This document shows, one piece after another, positions 44,138-53,934 of a DNA stretch of 64,000 nucleotides. This stretch comes from an uncultured Flavobacterium sp. (lineage in GTDB: Bacteria > Bacteroidota > Bacteroidia > Flavobacteriales > Flavobacteriaceae), in assembly GCA_943912855.1 (NCBI GenBank), contig CALTVC010000001.1, forward strand, positions 558,001 to 622,000, given 5' to 3'. Made by a program: the position numbers and the translations under genes. Within the stretch, counting starts at the first letter, position 1, and each line of letters opens with the position of its first letter. The notes beneath the pieces are model-generated. The model was not told the DNA's origin. It was given only the letters and a program-made list of their open reading frames with translations, and did no database searches.

Positions 44138-44893
44138 TTATTGCGCTTTGTTAACAATAGTTGCGCTTGCCTGCGCGGTAGGAAGTATCAGTAAATCGGC
44201 GATATTTACATGATACGGACGCGATATTACAAAATGAATCACATCTGCAATATCCTCAGCGTGTAATGGTTCAAGCCCTTTGTATACGTTTTCGGCACGC
44301 TCACGGTCACCTTTAAAGCGCACTTCGCTAAACTCAGTGTCTACCATACCCGGATTAATGGCTCCCACACGGATTCCGTACTGGTTCAGATCCATACGCA
44401 TGCCCTGGTTAATGGCATCTACAGCATGCTTGGTAGCACAATATACGTTTCCATTATTGTAAACCTCTTTACCGGCTATTGAGCCTATGTTTATAATATG
44501 GCCGCTACGGCGCTCTACCATACCCGGAATTACTTCCTTGCTTACGTATAGCAAACCTTTAACGTTAATATCTATCATAGAATCCCAGTCGTCTACATCG
44601 CCGTTTTCTATAGGATCAAGACCGTGGGCATTACCGGCATTGTTTATTAATACATCAATATTTATAAAATCTGCAGGAAGCGATGCTATGGCTTTGGCTA
44701 CGGCTTTTTTTGTCCTTACGTCAAAGTTCAGGGTAGTAACATCGGTAAGTTCAGAAAACTCATCCTGAAGCTCGGCAAGGCGGTCTTCACGACGTCCGCA
44801 AATAATAAGACGGTAACCGTTCTGTGCCAAAAGGCGCGCTGTGGCTCTGCCTATACCGCTTGTAGCCCCGGTTATCAGTACTGTTTTTTTCAT
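44138..44893 (-). CDS. SDR-family NAD(P)-dependent oxidoreductase (YdfG-like)
   Basis: A 251-residue Rossmann enzyme. Cofactor motif TGATSGIG (8-15), NNAG (84-87), catalytic Ser138 and Y151xxxK155 (YCATK) are intact. The whole pattern, including PGMVDTEFSEVRF (about 185-197), matches YdfG/serine-3-dehydrogenase-like SDRs that oxidise 3-hydroxy acids with NADP. The specific substrate is not certain. It is leftward, with the aldo/keto reductase upstream at a 147-bp distance. Confidence 0.88.
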   Translation of the reverse strand: MKKTVLITGATSGIGRATARLLAQNGYRLIICGRREDRLAELQDEFSELTDVTTLNFDVRTKKAVAKAIASLPADFINIDVLINNAGNAHGLDPIENGDVDDWDSMIDINVKGLLYVSKEVIPGMVERRSGHIINIGSIAGKEVYNNGNVYCATKHAVDAINQGMRMDLNQYGIRVGAINPGMVDTEFSEVRFKGDRERAENVYKGLEPLHAEDIADVIHFVISRPYHVNIADLLILPTAQASATIVNKAQ

Positions 44894-45040
44894 CTTTATA
44901 TATTTAGAAATTGAAAGATTTAATATTTAAAAATTCGTAATGCAAATCTTCTTGTTTTATGATTCATCAAGCGTTGCCCAATGTTATTATGTTTGACCCT
45001 TTCAGGGTCTGCAAACTGCAAACTGTGACTGACCACTAAA

Positions 45041-45910
45041 TCAAGGCACCTTATGCCCCATGCTTTCGGTCCAGATGTCAAACCAATCCGTTAATTCAAG
45101 TTTGATATCCTTTGCCTTAATCTGGCTTTTTAACCTTTCGGTGCTGGTAGAACCTGATACCGGGATAATGCCGGCAGGGTGCTGTAGTATCCAAGCCAGC
45201 AAAATAACATCTGCCGGGGCACTGTACTTCACTACCATATCCATAAGTAACGTTTTAAGCCTGCCCGACTGCTCAGTTCCCTGCTTAAATACACTGCCTA
45301 TTGGGCTCCATGCTAGTGGTTTTATATTGTTAACCATCATATAATCCAGCGTACCATCGAGCATTGGTTGAAACGCCGTTGCCGAAAATTCTATCTGGTT
45401 ACAAAACACTTCGGTACGGGTACGGATTAAGTCGGTTTGAGTATTGGTGAAGTTACTCACCCCAAAAGCCCTGATTTTACCTTCGCTTTTCAGCTTGGTC
45501 ACTGCTTCGGCTATTTCATCAGGCTGCATAAGCGGACTTGGACGGTGCAGCAACAACACATCCAGATAATCAGTTTGCAGGAATTTAAGCGAATTCTCAG
45601 CACTCCAAATGATGTATTCCTTGCTGTAATCGTAATGTTTCACTTTATTATCACGATTACCTACGGTATGCTGAATTCCACATTTGCTTATGAGTTGTAT
45701 GTCTTCACGGTTGATGCCACTCTCGGCAAAGCCCCTCCCGAAGTCAGCCTCGGTGGTGTATCCTCCGTAAATGTCGGCGTGGTCAAAGGTCGTAATGCCG
45801 TAGCTCACACAATCGCTAATCAGCGTGGCCATTTGCGTAGGGTTGAATTTCGCGTGCCAGTCGCCCCAGTTCATGGCTCCGGCTATTATGGGCGAAAGTT
45901 GTATGTCCAT
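45041..45910 (-). CDS. Aldo/keto reductase (YdhF-like)
   Basis: A 289-residue TIM-barrel NADPH oxidoreductase. The catalytic tetrad is visible: Asp in FDHADIYGG, Tyr48 in the same motif, Lys76 in ISKCG, and His in LLLHRPSP (about 117-124). GVSNFT and SGSTSTERL (about 256-264) bind the cofactor. Overall closest to the YdhF-type AKR group. Upstream is a T9SS gene in the same direction, with a terminator between them. Confidence 0.88.
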   Translation of the reverse strand: MDIQLSPIIAGAMNWGDWHAKFNPTQMATLISDCVSYGITTFDHADIYGGYTTEADFGRGFAESGINREDIQLISKCGIQHTVGNRDNKVKHYDYSKEYIIWSAENSLKFLQTDYLDVLLLHRPSPLMQPDEIAEAVTKLKSEGKIRAFGVSNFTNTQTDLIRTRTEVFCNQIEFSATAFQPMLDGTLDYMMVNNIKPLAWSPIGSVFKQGTEQSGRLKTLLMDMVVKYSAPADVILLAWILQHPAGIIPVSGSTSTERLKSQIKAKDIKLELTDWFDIWTESMGHKVP

Positions 45911-45965
45911 ATAAGGGCTTGTAGTTTAATGGTGCAAAATTATGCAAAAAACGTTTGCGCTTTTA

Positions 45966-45995
45966 ACAAAAACAGCCCCGATATTACGGGGCTGT
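45966..45995 (-). terminator. Terminator of the T9SS gene at 46004
   Basis: Stem ACAGCCCC / GGGGCTGT with a short A/T-rich loop; reading leftward it is followed by TTTTTGTT. Confidence 0.85.
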
Positions 45996-46003
45996 AGGCA
46001 ATA

Positions 46004-47830
46004 TTATCTCTTAATTACTTTCTGCTGATGGATTTTACCTCCGCTTTCTGCATTTAACAAGTAGGTACCTGAACTAAGTTGAGAAATGTTTACAATTCCT
46101 TCCTGTGCATTTACTGTTTTAAACAACACCAGTTGGCCCAGCATATTGTATACTTTTACGGTCGTAATAACATTTTCGGCACTTATCATAAAAGTATCTC
46201 CGGCAGGATTAGGATATACTTTTAAGTCCGGCAATGTGTTTTCTGCAATCTTAGCAGGTATGCCACAGGGCCCCGCCGCCAGTTTTGCAATGAAAAAATC
46301 AGTATAACTTATTATGTTACTCACCTTACTAAGAGTGTCTATACCGTCGTTATCACTCGTAAAAAGCTGGTTTCTAAAGTAACCTCCTGTTATATAATTC
46401 CCGTCGTTATCTACGGCTATGGCAGTAAAGGAGTCCTTATAACCTGCCGGCCCCATAATATCGTGAATGGCAAAGGCATTACCTGTATTTTTGTTAATGC
46501 GGAGCACAACCGGGTCTGTAAGATAATTGTTGCCGCGGTTTATGCTAATATCACCCCAGGTAGTTTTAAACATTTCTGTCGCTACTGCAATTTCATCTCC
46601 ATTAATGGCAATGCCATAAGGAAAGTTAGATGACGTTTCCTCATTAGGAGTAGTACCCCACAATACAGAACCGTCAGGAGACATTTTCATTACAAAGACC
46701 ACATTTCCGGGAACGGGCGGAAACGAGTAATTACTAAAATTCAGCGGATAAGCTGCTCCATAAAAGTATTTACCGGCAATATAAAAGTTAGAATCGTCAT
46801 CCAGCGCTATGGCATGCAATTGAGTAGCCCTTAAGTTTTGCGGAGAAGTTTCCTCTTTCCTCCATATTTCGGTACCGTCTTCGGTAATTGCCAATACAAA
46901 CATACTCGAATGAAAAGCAGTACCACTATAAGTAAGAGGCATTAATGTGGTAGTACCCGGATATGTCCTGAACCCGGCAATATAATACCGGTGCAGATTT
47001 TCGTCGTATACAAAATGAGTTTGTGATTGTTCCAGCATCCCCTCCATAGGCAGGCTTTTTACGCTTAGATACTCTCCATCAGAATTTAATTTAACAATGA
47101 AGAATTTTACCGTATTAGTATAATCATCCGGTACGGTTACAAGGCCATCAAGGTGTGTGCCTCTCATAAAACCTACCAATACATGCAGGTTATCTTCCTC
47201 ATCTATTACAATGTTTCCTATAACCGAAGTCATATACGTTGCACTTACCAGTCCCTGCAACATTTTATGCCATACAAGGGCACCGTTTGCCGTATTGTAT
47301 TTAAGCACCGCCGCAGTTTTCCGCCCAGGGTCAGGCTCTGCAGTAGCTGTATTTATAGGCAACGAAACATCTGGAGAAAAATGGGGTGGCACGTGTACCT
47401 GCCCCGGTCCGGACACATTCAATACATATGCCGTAAGGTATAGTCCTCCGTTATTATCCAGTGCCAGCTTATACCCAAAGTCATTGTATCCGCCACCTAT
47501 GGTTTGCGTCCAGCGCAAAGTACCATCGCATGTGGTAGAAATAAGCAATAAATCGGTGCTGGCACTGTTACCACTGGTGGAGTTGTAAACAGATATGGGC
47601 TGACCGGCATACTCTGTATTTTGTTGCGTAATGTAAGCAAGGAAATAATAGTTATTCTGATTATCTACAACAATGTCGTTAATCTGTTCACTGGTATAAT
47701 CATAAGCATTTGATGATTCACCTGGAGAACTTCTTATGCCACCACCACGGGTAGCCCATTGCCAGGAGTAGTTTTGGGCAGAGACAGACAGAATAAATAA
47801 AAGCAAAAAGGAAAGTAATGGTTTCTTCAT
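46004..47830 (-). CDS. Secreted T9SS protein with repeat-like beta-propeller body
   Basis: A 608-residue protein with a signal peptide (…FILSVSAQ). The body repeats blocks with IVDNQNNYYFLAYI, LDNNGGLYLTAYV, IDEEDNLHVLVGF and AVDNDGNYITGGYF, the SBBP-like pattern of a beta-propeller. The C-terminal sorting domain (LKVYPNPAGDTFMIS ... QQKVIKR, last 75 residues) sends it through T9SS. No catalytic motif is seen. It probably sits on the cell surface. A TATATTTA box is upstream (minus strand, about 47869-47876). Confidence 0.83.
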   Translation of the reverse strand: MKKPLLSFLLLFILSVSAQNYSWQWATRGGGIRSSPGESSNAYDYTSEQINDIVVDNQNNYYFLAYITQQNTEYAGQPISVYNSTSGNSASTDLLLISTTCDGTLRWTQTIGGGYNDFGYKLALDNNGGLYLTAYVLNVSGPGQVHVPPHFSPDVSLPINTATAEPDPGRKTAAVLKYNTANGALVWHKMLQGLVSATYMTSVIGNIVIDEEDNLHVLVGFMRGTHLDGLVTVPDDYTNTVKFFIVKLNSDGEYLSVKSLPMEGMLEQSQTHFVYDENLHRYYIAGFRTYPGTTTLMPLTYSGTAFHSSMFVLAITEDGTEIWRKEETSPQNLRATQLHAIALDDDSNFYIAGKYFYGAAYPLNFSNYSFPPVPGNVVFVMKMSPDGSVLWGTTPNEETSSNFPYGIAINGDEIAVATEMFKTTWGDISINRGNNYLTDPVVLRINKNTGNAFAIHDIMGPAGYKDSFTAIAVDNDGNYITGGYFRNQLFTSDNDGIDTLSKVSNIISYTDFFIAKLAAGPCGIPAKIAENTLPDLKVYPNPAGDTFMISAENVITTVKVYNMLGQLVLFKTVNAQEGIVNISQLSSGTYLLNAESGGKIHQQKVIKR

Positions 47831-48254
47831 AATTGGTTTTTAACAAGAATAGGGATATAATTCGCCTTTAAATATAAACAAAAGCCCACTTTGTTAAAAA
47901 TATAAATATGTTTTTAACACATTTACCATACTATTCCGGGTTTTAACTTTTTACTCCTGTAACATAAGCAACAGAGTTGATACTCATACAACAACCGTTT
48001 ACCTATGTTTTTTAACATACTTATACTTTATTTGTACTATTGTCGTTCTAACAACTATGAATATAGTTACGAAAACAGTTTAGTGAAACGGCTTTATTGT
48101 AAAACATTGATTTTTAAAATTTTGAATCAACTATAAAAGTCGTTAACAACATATTAACAGCCTAAGAGCTATAAACGTAATAAATTCGGCAATGAATTTG
48201 CAGTCTTAAAAAAGCATTTGTTAATTTACACTTCTAAAACAACGAACATAAATT
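47831..48254. other. 424-bp divergent region between a T9SS gene and moxR
   Basis: AT-rich, without a gene. It carries several TTAACA/TGTT motifs, including TATGTTTTTTAACATA (about 48005-48020), and a TGAATTTG near-match to the -7 box (about 48191-48198) on the plus strand, 57 nt before moxR. The long size suggests more than one regulatory input. Confidence 0.5.
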
Positions 48255-49259
48255 ATGGAAGGAAATACTGCCGCTCTGGACATCAGGGCGATTAATGAAA
48301 AGATAGAAAGGGAAAGCGCCTTTGTAGACCTCCTTACCCTGGAGATGAACAAAGTAATCGTAGGACAAAAGTATATGATAGAGCGTCTGCTCATAGGTCT
48401 TTTAGGCCAGGGTCACATACTGCTTGAGGGTGTTCCGGGACTTGCCAAAACGCTTGCTATTAACACACTAAGCCAGGCAGTACAGGGTAGTTTTAGCCGT
48501 ATACAGTTTACGCCTGATTTGCTTCCTGCCGATGTGGTAGGTACCCTTATCTACAACGTTAAGCAAAACGAATTCTCCATAAAAAAAGGTCCCATCTTTG
48601 CAAACTTCGTACTTGCCGATGAGATAAACCGTGCCCCAGCCAAGGTACAATCGGCATTGCTTGAAGCCATGCAGGAAAAGCAGGTTACCATAGGCGAAGA
48701 AACCTTTAAACTGGAAAAACCATTCCTTGTAATGGCTACCATGAACCCGGTAGAACAGGAAGGTACGTATCCGCTACCGGAAGCACAGGTAGACCGTTTT
48801 ATGCTAAAGGCAGTTATAGACTACCCTAAGCTGGAAGACGAGCGCCTTGTTATCCGCCAAAACCTTAAAGGTGCTTTTGAAAAAGTAAACGCGGTAGTTT
48901 CTGTAGATCAGATTATCCGTGCACAACAGGCTGTTCGTGAAGTATACATGGACGAAAAAATAGAAAAATACATTCTTGATATCATCTTCGCTACGCGCTA
49001 CCCAGAGCAGTATAAACTGGGTAACCTGAAGCCACTTATCAGCTTTGGTTCATCGCCAAGGGGTAGTATTAACCTTGCCACTGCAGCCAAGTGTTACGCG
49101 TTCATTAAGCGTCGTGGCTATGTAATCCCGGAAGACGTTCGCGCGGTAGTACACGATGTACTGCGTCACCGTATAGGCATTACCTACGAGGCCGAGGCCG
49201 AAAACATCACTTCGCTGGACATCATCAACAAAATAGTGAATGAGATAGAAGTTCCTTAA
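48255..49259 (+). CDS. moxR: MoxR-family AAA+ ATPase (BatA-operon chaperone type)
   Basis: A 334-residue AAA+ ATPase. Walker A EGVPGLAKT (58-66), Walker B LADEI (120-124) and the MATMNPVEQEGTYPLPEAQVDRF segment are typical of MoxR. It heads the Bat operon and is thought to act as a chaperone with VWA proteins at the membrane. The first residues (to about 25) are a helical extension. The next gene follows after 116 bp that hold a word repeat. Confidence 0.93.
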   Translation: MEGNTAALDIRAINEKIERESAFVDLLTLEMNKVIVGQKYMIERLLIGLLGQGHILLEGVPGLAKTLAINTLSQAVQGSFSRIQFTPDLLPADVVGTLIYNVKQNEFSIKKGPIFANFVLADEINRAPAKVQSALLEAMQEKQVTIGEETFKLEKPFLVMATMNPVEQEGTYPLPEAQVDRFMLKAVIDYPKLEDERLVIRQNLKGAFEKVNAVVSVDQIIRAQQAVREVYMDEKIEKYILDIIFATRYPEQYKLGNLKPLISFGSSPRGSINLATAAKCYAFIKRRGYVIPEDVRAVVHDVLRHRIGITYEAEAENITSLDIINKIVNEIEVP

Positions 49260-49261
49260 TA

Positions 49262-49372
49262 TTTGTTTCAAGTTTAAAGTTTCAGGTTTCAAGTTATGAG
49301 GAACCTGAAAAACGTTACGAAAAACGAGCGAACAGGCAAAACAACTTTAAACCTGAAACCTGAAACAAAAAG
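49262..49372. repeat. Inverted GTTTCAAGTTT / AAACCTGAAACCTGAAAC tract
   Basis: The left part iterates TTTCAAGTTTAAAGTTTCAGG; the right part is its inverse (ACTTTAAACCTGAAACCTG). It forms an imperfect long hairpin inside the Bat operon. Confidence 0.65.
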
Positions 49373-49375
49373 ATT

Positions 49376-50242
49376 TTGGATACAAAAGACATATTAAAAA
49401 AGGTCCGCAAGATTGAGATAAAAACCAAGCGGCTCAGTAACCACATATTTTCGGGAGAATACCACTCGTCGTTTAAGGGGCGTGGTATGACCTTTGCCGA
49501 GGTGCGCCAGTACCAGTTTGGCGATGACGTGCGTAACATTGACTGGAATGTTACCGCGCGCTATAACGAGGCACACATAAAGGTTTTTGAGGAAGAGCGC
49601 GAGCTTACCATGATACTTATGGCCGATGTGAGCGGTAGCGAAAGCTTCGGGACGCAAAACGCCTTTAAGCGCGACATTGTTACCGAAATAGCGGCCACCA
49701 TGGCGTTCTCTGCCACGCAGAATAACGATAAGATAGGTCTTATCCTGTTCTCTGACCAGATAGAGCTGTTTATTCCGCCTAAAAAAGGGAAAAGCCACGT
49801 GCTGCGCATTATCCGCGAGCTAATAGAGTTTCAGCCTAAAAGCAAAAAGACCGATGTGAGCCAGGCGCTTAAATTCCTGTCGGGTGTGCTTAAAAAGAGA
49901 GCTATTGTGTTCCTGATTTCCGATTTTGTGAGCGAAGGCTACGAGCATACGCTAAAGATAGCGAGCAAAAAGCACGATATTACAGGCGTACGCGTGTACG
50001 ATGCCCGCGAGGAAAAACTCCCTGACCTTGGTCTTGTACAAATGGCAGATGCCGAAACAGGCGAAACCATGCTGGTAAATACCGGCAGCAAAAAGGTGCG
50101 ACTGGAATATGAAAAGCATTACCAGGCTAAGGTGAAGTATTTTCAGGAAACCTTTAGCCGATGCGGGGCAGGTACCGTGAGCACCCGCACAGACGAATCG
50201 TATGTAACCAAACTGCTGGGCTATTTTAAAGCCCGGGCATAA
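49376..50242 (+). CDS. DUF58 protein of the Bat operon
   Basis: A 288-residue protein with the DUF58 signature FKGRGMTFAEVRQYQFGDDVRNIDW (about 34-58) followed by a VWA-like fold with DVSGS (about 85-89). The start is TTG 49376; homologues also begin DTK-x-ILKKVRKIEIKT, and no ATG is near. It is soluble and basic at the N-terminus. It lies between moxR and the next gene with a 2-nt gap downstream, as expected in MoxR/VWA systems. Confidence 0.92.
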   Translation: MDTKDILKKVRKIEIKTKRLSNHIFSGEYHSSFKGRGMTFAEVRQYQFGDDVRNIDWNVTARYNEAHIKVFEEERELTMILMADVSGSESFGTQNAFKRDIVTEIAATMAFSATQNNDKIGLILFSDQIELFIPPKKGKSHVLRIIRELIEFQPKSKKTDVSQALKFLSGVLKKRAIVFLISDFVSEGYEHTLKIASKKHDITGVRVYDAREEKLPDLGLVQMADAETGETMLVNTGSKKVRLEYEKHYQAKVKYFQETFSRCGAGTVSTRTDESYVTKLLGYFKARA

Positions 50243-50244
50243 GT

Positions 50245-51891
50245 ATGAGAGCAAAACACTTTAAACAAATATATGCCGTACTCGCCTTTTTTATGGGATG
50301 TGCCGTTTTTGCGCAGAACCCCATAAAAACCAGCGTTGATTCTACCAAGATAAAAATCGGTGCGCAGGCTAACCTTATCCTTAAGGCTACGGTAAAAAGC
50401 AAGGACCGCGTTAATTTCCCCGAAGGAAAAGTGTTCGGGCAACTGGAGGTACTTGAGTCGTATCCTATAGATACCGTGAAGAAAGGCGATACCTACGAGC
50501 TTGTAAAAAAATACGGTCTTACCCAGTTTGATAGCGGACGTTATGTAATACCACGCCTTCCTGTGGTTATTAATAACAAAACCCTGCAGTCTGACTCCAT
50601 TGCGCTGGAGGTAAATAACATTAAAGTCGACACGCTTAAACAAAAGCTGTACGACATTAAGCCTATTGCCAGCCAGCCATCGGACAACGCCTTTTGGCTA
50701 TGGTTGCTTGGCGGACTTGTAGTAGCGGGTGCAGTAGCATACGGCATTTGGTGGTACATCAAAAAACGTAAGAGTCAGCCAGCCAAAAAGAAAGAAGAAA
50801 TTAAAGTAGTTACGCCTATAGAAAAGGCAACCGCCCATCTTCAGGATTTGGAGAAAAAAGCACTACTGCAGCAGGGAGCAGTAAAAGAATACTACAGCGA
50901 ACTGGCCGATATTGCACGTTTGTATATAGAAGAGGCGATTCACATTCCGGCTATGGAGAGCACTACGAGTGAGCTGATAGACGCTATGCGTAATGCTACC
51001 CAAAAGCGTAAAATGCTCCTGAAACAGGAAACTTTTGAGCAGTTGGAACAGGTACTTCGCACTGCCGACATGGTGAAATTCGCCAAGTCTAAACCGCTTG
51101 ATTTTGAGATTGAACAAGACCGCAGCCGTATAGAAACCACTATTGTGGTCATAGACCGCAGCATACCGGTAGATCAGCCTGATGATGAAAATACTACTCA
51201 GGCATGGATGGAAGCCAAACGCAAGCTTGAAGAAGCCAAGCGTAAACGCAAAAGGCGCAACCTGATTATAGCAGTGGCTTCGGTTGTAGTGTTCCTGGGT
51301 GCATTCTTTTTGGCTTACACTACTGTAAGGAGCGCTATTTATGGCAAAACCACTAAGGAAATGCTGGAAGGCAACTGGGTAAAAAGTGAATACGGCGTGC
51401 CGGGCGTTACTCTAGAAACCCCTGATGTTCTAGAACGTATGGATCCGTCTGCCATATTGCCGAAAGATAGTTACGCGCTGTTTAAAGACATGGCTATGTT
51501 TGGCTACGGCAAACAGTTTGGCGACTTCTACATTATGGTGGCTACGCTTAACCTTAAAGAACCTAAACAGGTAGACCTGAACACGGTTATAGACGGTGTA
51601 ATTAAAACCTGGGAAGCACAGGGTGGTAAAGACATATTGGTAAAAAGCGAAGAATATCATACGCCTAACGGTATTACAGGGGTTCGTGCTTTTGGTACCA
51701 TGGCATATCCTGACCCATTGACGAAACAAAGCCTGAAACTTTCTTATGAAGTATATGTTTTCGGGCAGGAACAAGGTATGCAGCAAATAGTACTGCTTCA
51801 TAAAGATGGCGATGAGTATGCCCCTAAAATAGTGGAGCGTATAAAGAATTCGATAGAAATGAGGAACCTGAACCCGCAACAGCAACAATAA
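50245..51891 (+). CDS. BatD-like / DUF4381-like membrane protein
   Basis: A 548-residue protein. A signal peptide (…VFAQ) and an N-terminal beta domain of about 100 residues similar to BatD precede a membrane helix (about 151-171). A helical cytoplasmic part with the EYYSELADIARLYIEE motif (about 215-230), the DUF4381-like region, follows. After a highly basic stretch (AKRKRKRR) a second helix (about 340-360) leads to a 190-residue C-terminal domain of unknown type. It lies between DUF58 and batA. Longer than simple DUF4381 proteins, so it may be a fusion. Confidence 0.75.
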   Translation: MRAKHFKQIYAVLAFFMGCAVFAQNPIKTSVDSTKIKIGAQANLILKATVKSKDRVNFPEGKVFGQLEVLESYPIDTVKKGDTYELVKKYGLTQFDSGRYVIPRLPVVINNKTLQSDSIALEVNNIKVDTLKQKLYDIKPIASQPSDNAFWLWLLGGLVVAGAVAYGIWWYIKKRKSQPAKKKEEIKVVTPIEKATAHLQDLEKKALLQQGAVKEYYSELADIARLYIEEAIHIPAMESTTSELIDAMRNATQKRKMLLKQETFEQLEQVLRTADMVKFAKSKPLDFEIEQDRSRIETTIVVIDRSIPVDQPDDENTTQAWMEAKRKLEEAKRKRKRRNLIIAVASVVVFLGAFFLAYTTVRSAIYGKTTKEMLEGNWVKSEYGVPGVTLETPDVLERMDPSAILPKDSYALFKDMAMFGYGKQFGDFYIMVATLNLKEPKQVDLNTVIDGVIKTWEAQGGKDILVKSEEYHTPNGITGVRAFGTMAYPDPLTKQSLKLSYEVYVFGQEQGMQQIVLLHKDGDEYAPKIVERIKNSIEMRNLNPQQQQ

Positions 51892-51892
51892 T

Positions 51893-52897
51893 ATGAACGA
51901 AGTAACATTTTTAAATCCCGGTTTCTTCTGGTTGTTTGCGGCATTTCCGGTGGCTATAGGCTGGTACATCTGGAAACGGAAAAAACAAACCGCCTCACTT
52001 ACCATAAGCTCGGTAAACGGTTTCAGGGCGACACCTTCCTGGAGGGCAAAGCTAAAACCCGTATTGTTCGCGTTACGACTTTTGGCACTTGGCTTTATCA
52101 TAGTAGCCATGGCACGTCCGCGTTCGGTAGACGTAAATAGCAAAACCCGTACTACCATGGGTATAGACATTGTTATGGCGGTAGACGTATCGGGCAGTAT
52201 GCTTGCCAAAGACCTTAAACCAAACAGGCTTGAGGGACTTAAGCGCGTAGCCGAAGACTTTGTAGACAACCGACCTAACGACCGCATAGGCCTTGTGATT
52301 TATGCAGGCCAGAGTTATACCAAGATACCTGTAACCAGTGATAAGGAGCTGGTTAAGGAAGCCATTCGTTCTGTAAAGTATGACGATATGGTAATGGAAG
52401 ACGGTACCGGTATAGGTGTGGGTCTTGCTACTGCCATAAACAGGCTAAAGGACAGCAAGGCAAAAAGCCGCATTATCATCCTGCTTACCGATGGTGTAAA
52501 CAATTCAGGTTTTGTAGACCCGCGTATGGCATCTGACATGGCTAAGGAATTTGGCATTAAAGTATATACCATAGGTATTGGTACTAACGGACAGGCCATG
52601 ATGCCGTATGCTAAAGATGCCAGCGGAAAGCTGTTGTACCAGATGGCGCCCGTACAGATAGACGAAGCCCTGATGAAAGAAATAGCCAAAAAGACCGATG
52701 GTACATACTTTAGGGCTACGAGCAACAGCAGGCTTAAAGAAATCTACGAGCAGATAAACAAGCTTGAAAAAACCGAAATAGAAGAACAGAAGTTTTATAA
52801 CTACGACGAAAAGTTCCGCCCGTGGGTGTGGGCTGCCTTTGGGTTACTGTTAGCCGAGGCATTTGCGCGTAAAACACTTTACCGAAGCTTTATATAG
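51893..52897 (+). CDS. batA: VWA-domain membrane protein BatA
   Basis: A 334-residue protein with an N-terminal helix pair (about 10-28 and 56-74), a VWA domain with MIDAS motif DVSGS (98-102) and later TDGVNNSG (about 198-205), and a C-terminal helix (about 310-330). In Bacteroides BatA is linked with aerotolerance and envelope stress. It starts 1 nt after the previous stop. Confidence 0.93.
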   Translation: MNEVTFLNPGFFWLFAAFPVAIGWYIWKRKKQTASLTISSVNGFRATPSWRAKLKPVLFALRLLALGFIIVAMARPRSVDVNSKTRTTMGIDIVMAVDVSGSMLAKDLKPNRLEGLKRVAEDFVDNRPNDRIGLVIYAGQSYTKIPVTSDKELVKEAIRSVKYDDMVMEDGTGIGVGLATAINRLKDSKAKSRIIILLTDGVNNSGFVDPRMASDMAKEFGIKVYTIGIGTNGQAMMPYAKDASGKLLYQMAPVQIDEALMKEIAKKTDGTYFRATSNSRLKEIYEQINKLEKTEIEEQKFYNYDEKFRPWVWAAFGLLLAEAFARKTLYRSFI

Positions 52898-52899
52898 TT

Positions 52900-53934
52900 A
52901 TGTACGAGTTAGACGAACCAAGATATTTATACCTCCTTGCCGCCATACCGCTGCTGGTAGTACTGTTTTTATTCAACCTATGGTGGAAACGCAGGAAACA
53001 ACGCGAGTTTGGTAATCCCGAGTTGGTAAAAAAACTAAGCGCCGAGAGTTCGGTATTTAAACCTGCCATTAAACTGGTGTTTGTATCGCTTGCCATAGCC
53101 GGTGTGGTGCTGGCATTGGTAAACCCCAAAATAGGCACCCGTACCGAAAAGGTAAAGCGCGAGGGTGTAGACATAGTGTTTGCCATAGACGTGAGTAAAA
53201 GTATGCTTGCCGAAGACGTGGCGCCAAGCAGGTTGGAAAAGTCCAAACAGATTGTATCGCAAATCATCAATAGCCTGGGGACTGACCGTATTGGTATCAT
53301 TGGCTATGCCGGTAGTGCATATCCGGTACTGCCTATTACTACTGATTACAGCGTGGCAAAAATGTTCCTGCAAAGCATGAATACCGATATGGTTTCGAGC
53401 CAGGGTACGGCAATATCTGATGCTATTCATTTGGCATCGACCTACTATGACGACCCACAGACGAGTAAACTGCTTATTTTGGTTTCAGATGGTGAAGATC
53501 ACGGCGAAGACAGTGAGGCCGCTGCCGACGAAGCACAGAAGAAAGGTATTAAGATACTAACCGTAGGGGTGGGTACTGAGAAAGGTGGGCCTATTCCACT
53601 TAAGGAAAACGGACGTATACTGGGCTATAAAAAAGACAATGCCGGCGAAACGGTTATTACCAAACTATACCCGGATGCGCTTAAAACCATAGCCGAACGT
53701 ACCAAAGGTGGTTACGTATATGGTGGTACAACCCGCGAGGTTACTGAATATGTAAAGAAAGCATTGGAAAACATAGAGAAGAAAGAGTTTGAATCGAAAG
53801 AAGTAGCCTTGTATGAGTCGCAATTCCAGTGGTTCCTGGGCGCGGCGTTCCTGCTGCTTTTCGTGGATATCTTCCTGCTGGACCGCAAAACATCATGGAT
53901 TACTAAACTTAACCTGTTTAACGAAAAAGAATAA
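52900..53934 (+). CDS. batB: VWA-domain membrane protein BatB
   Basis: A 344-residue paralogue of BatA. Membrane helices at about 10-28 and 58-74, a VWA domain with MIDAS DVSKS (97-101) and VSDGEDHGED (about 191-200), and a C-terminal helix (about 307-325). Its TAA overlaps the batC ATG by one base. Confidence 0.93.
   Translation: MYELDEPRYLYLLAAIPLLVVLFLFNLWWKRRKQREFGNPELVKKLSAESSVFKPAIKLVFVSLAIAGVVLALVNPKIGTRTEKVKREGVDIVFAIDVSKSMLAEDVAPSRLEKSKQIVSQIINSLGTDRIGIIGYAGSAYPVLPITTDYSVAKMFLQSMNTDMVSSQGTAISDAIHLASTYYDDPQTSKLLILVSDGEDHGEDSEAAADEAQKKGIKILTVGVGTEKGGPIPLKENGRILGYKKDNAGETVITKLYPDALKTIAERTKGGYVYGGTTREVTEYVKKALENIEKKEFESKEVALYESQFQWFLGAAFLLLFVDIFLLDRKTSWITKLNLFNEKE

Noticed and set aside
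51430..52287. A 285-codon minus-strand frame within the Bat operon.
   Set aside because: Antisense to the BatD-like gene and batA; no recognisable domain and no promoter.
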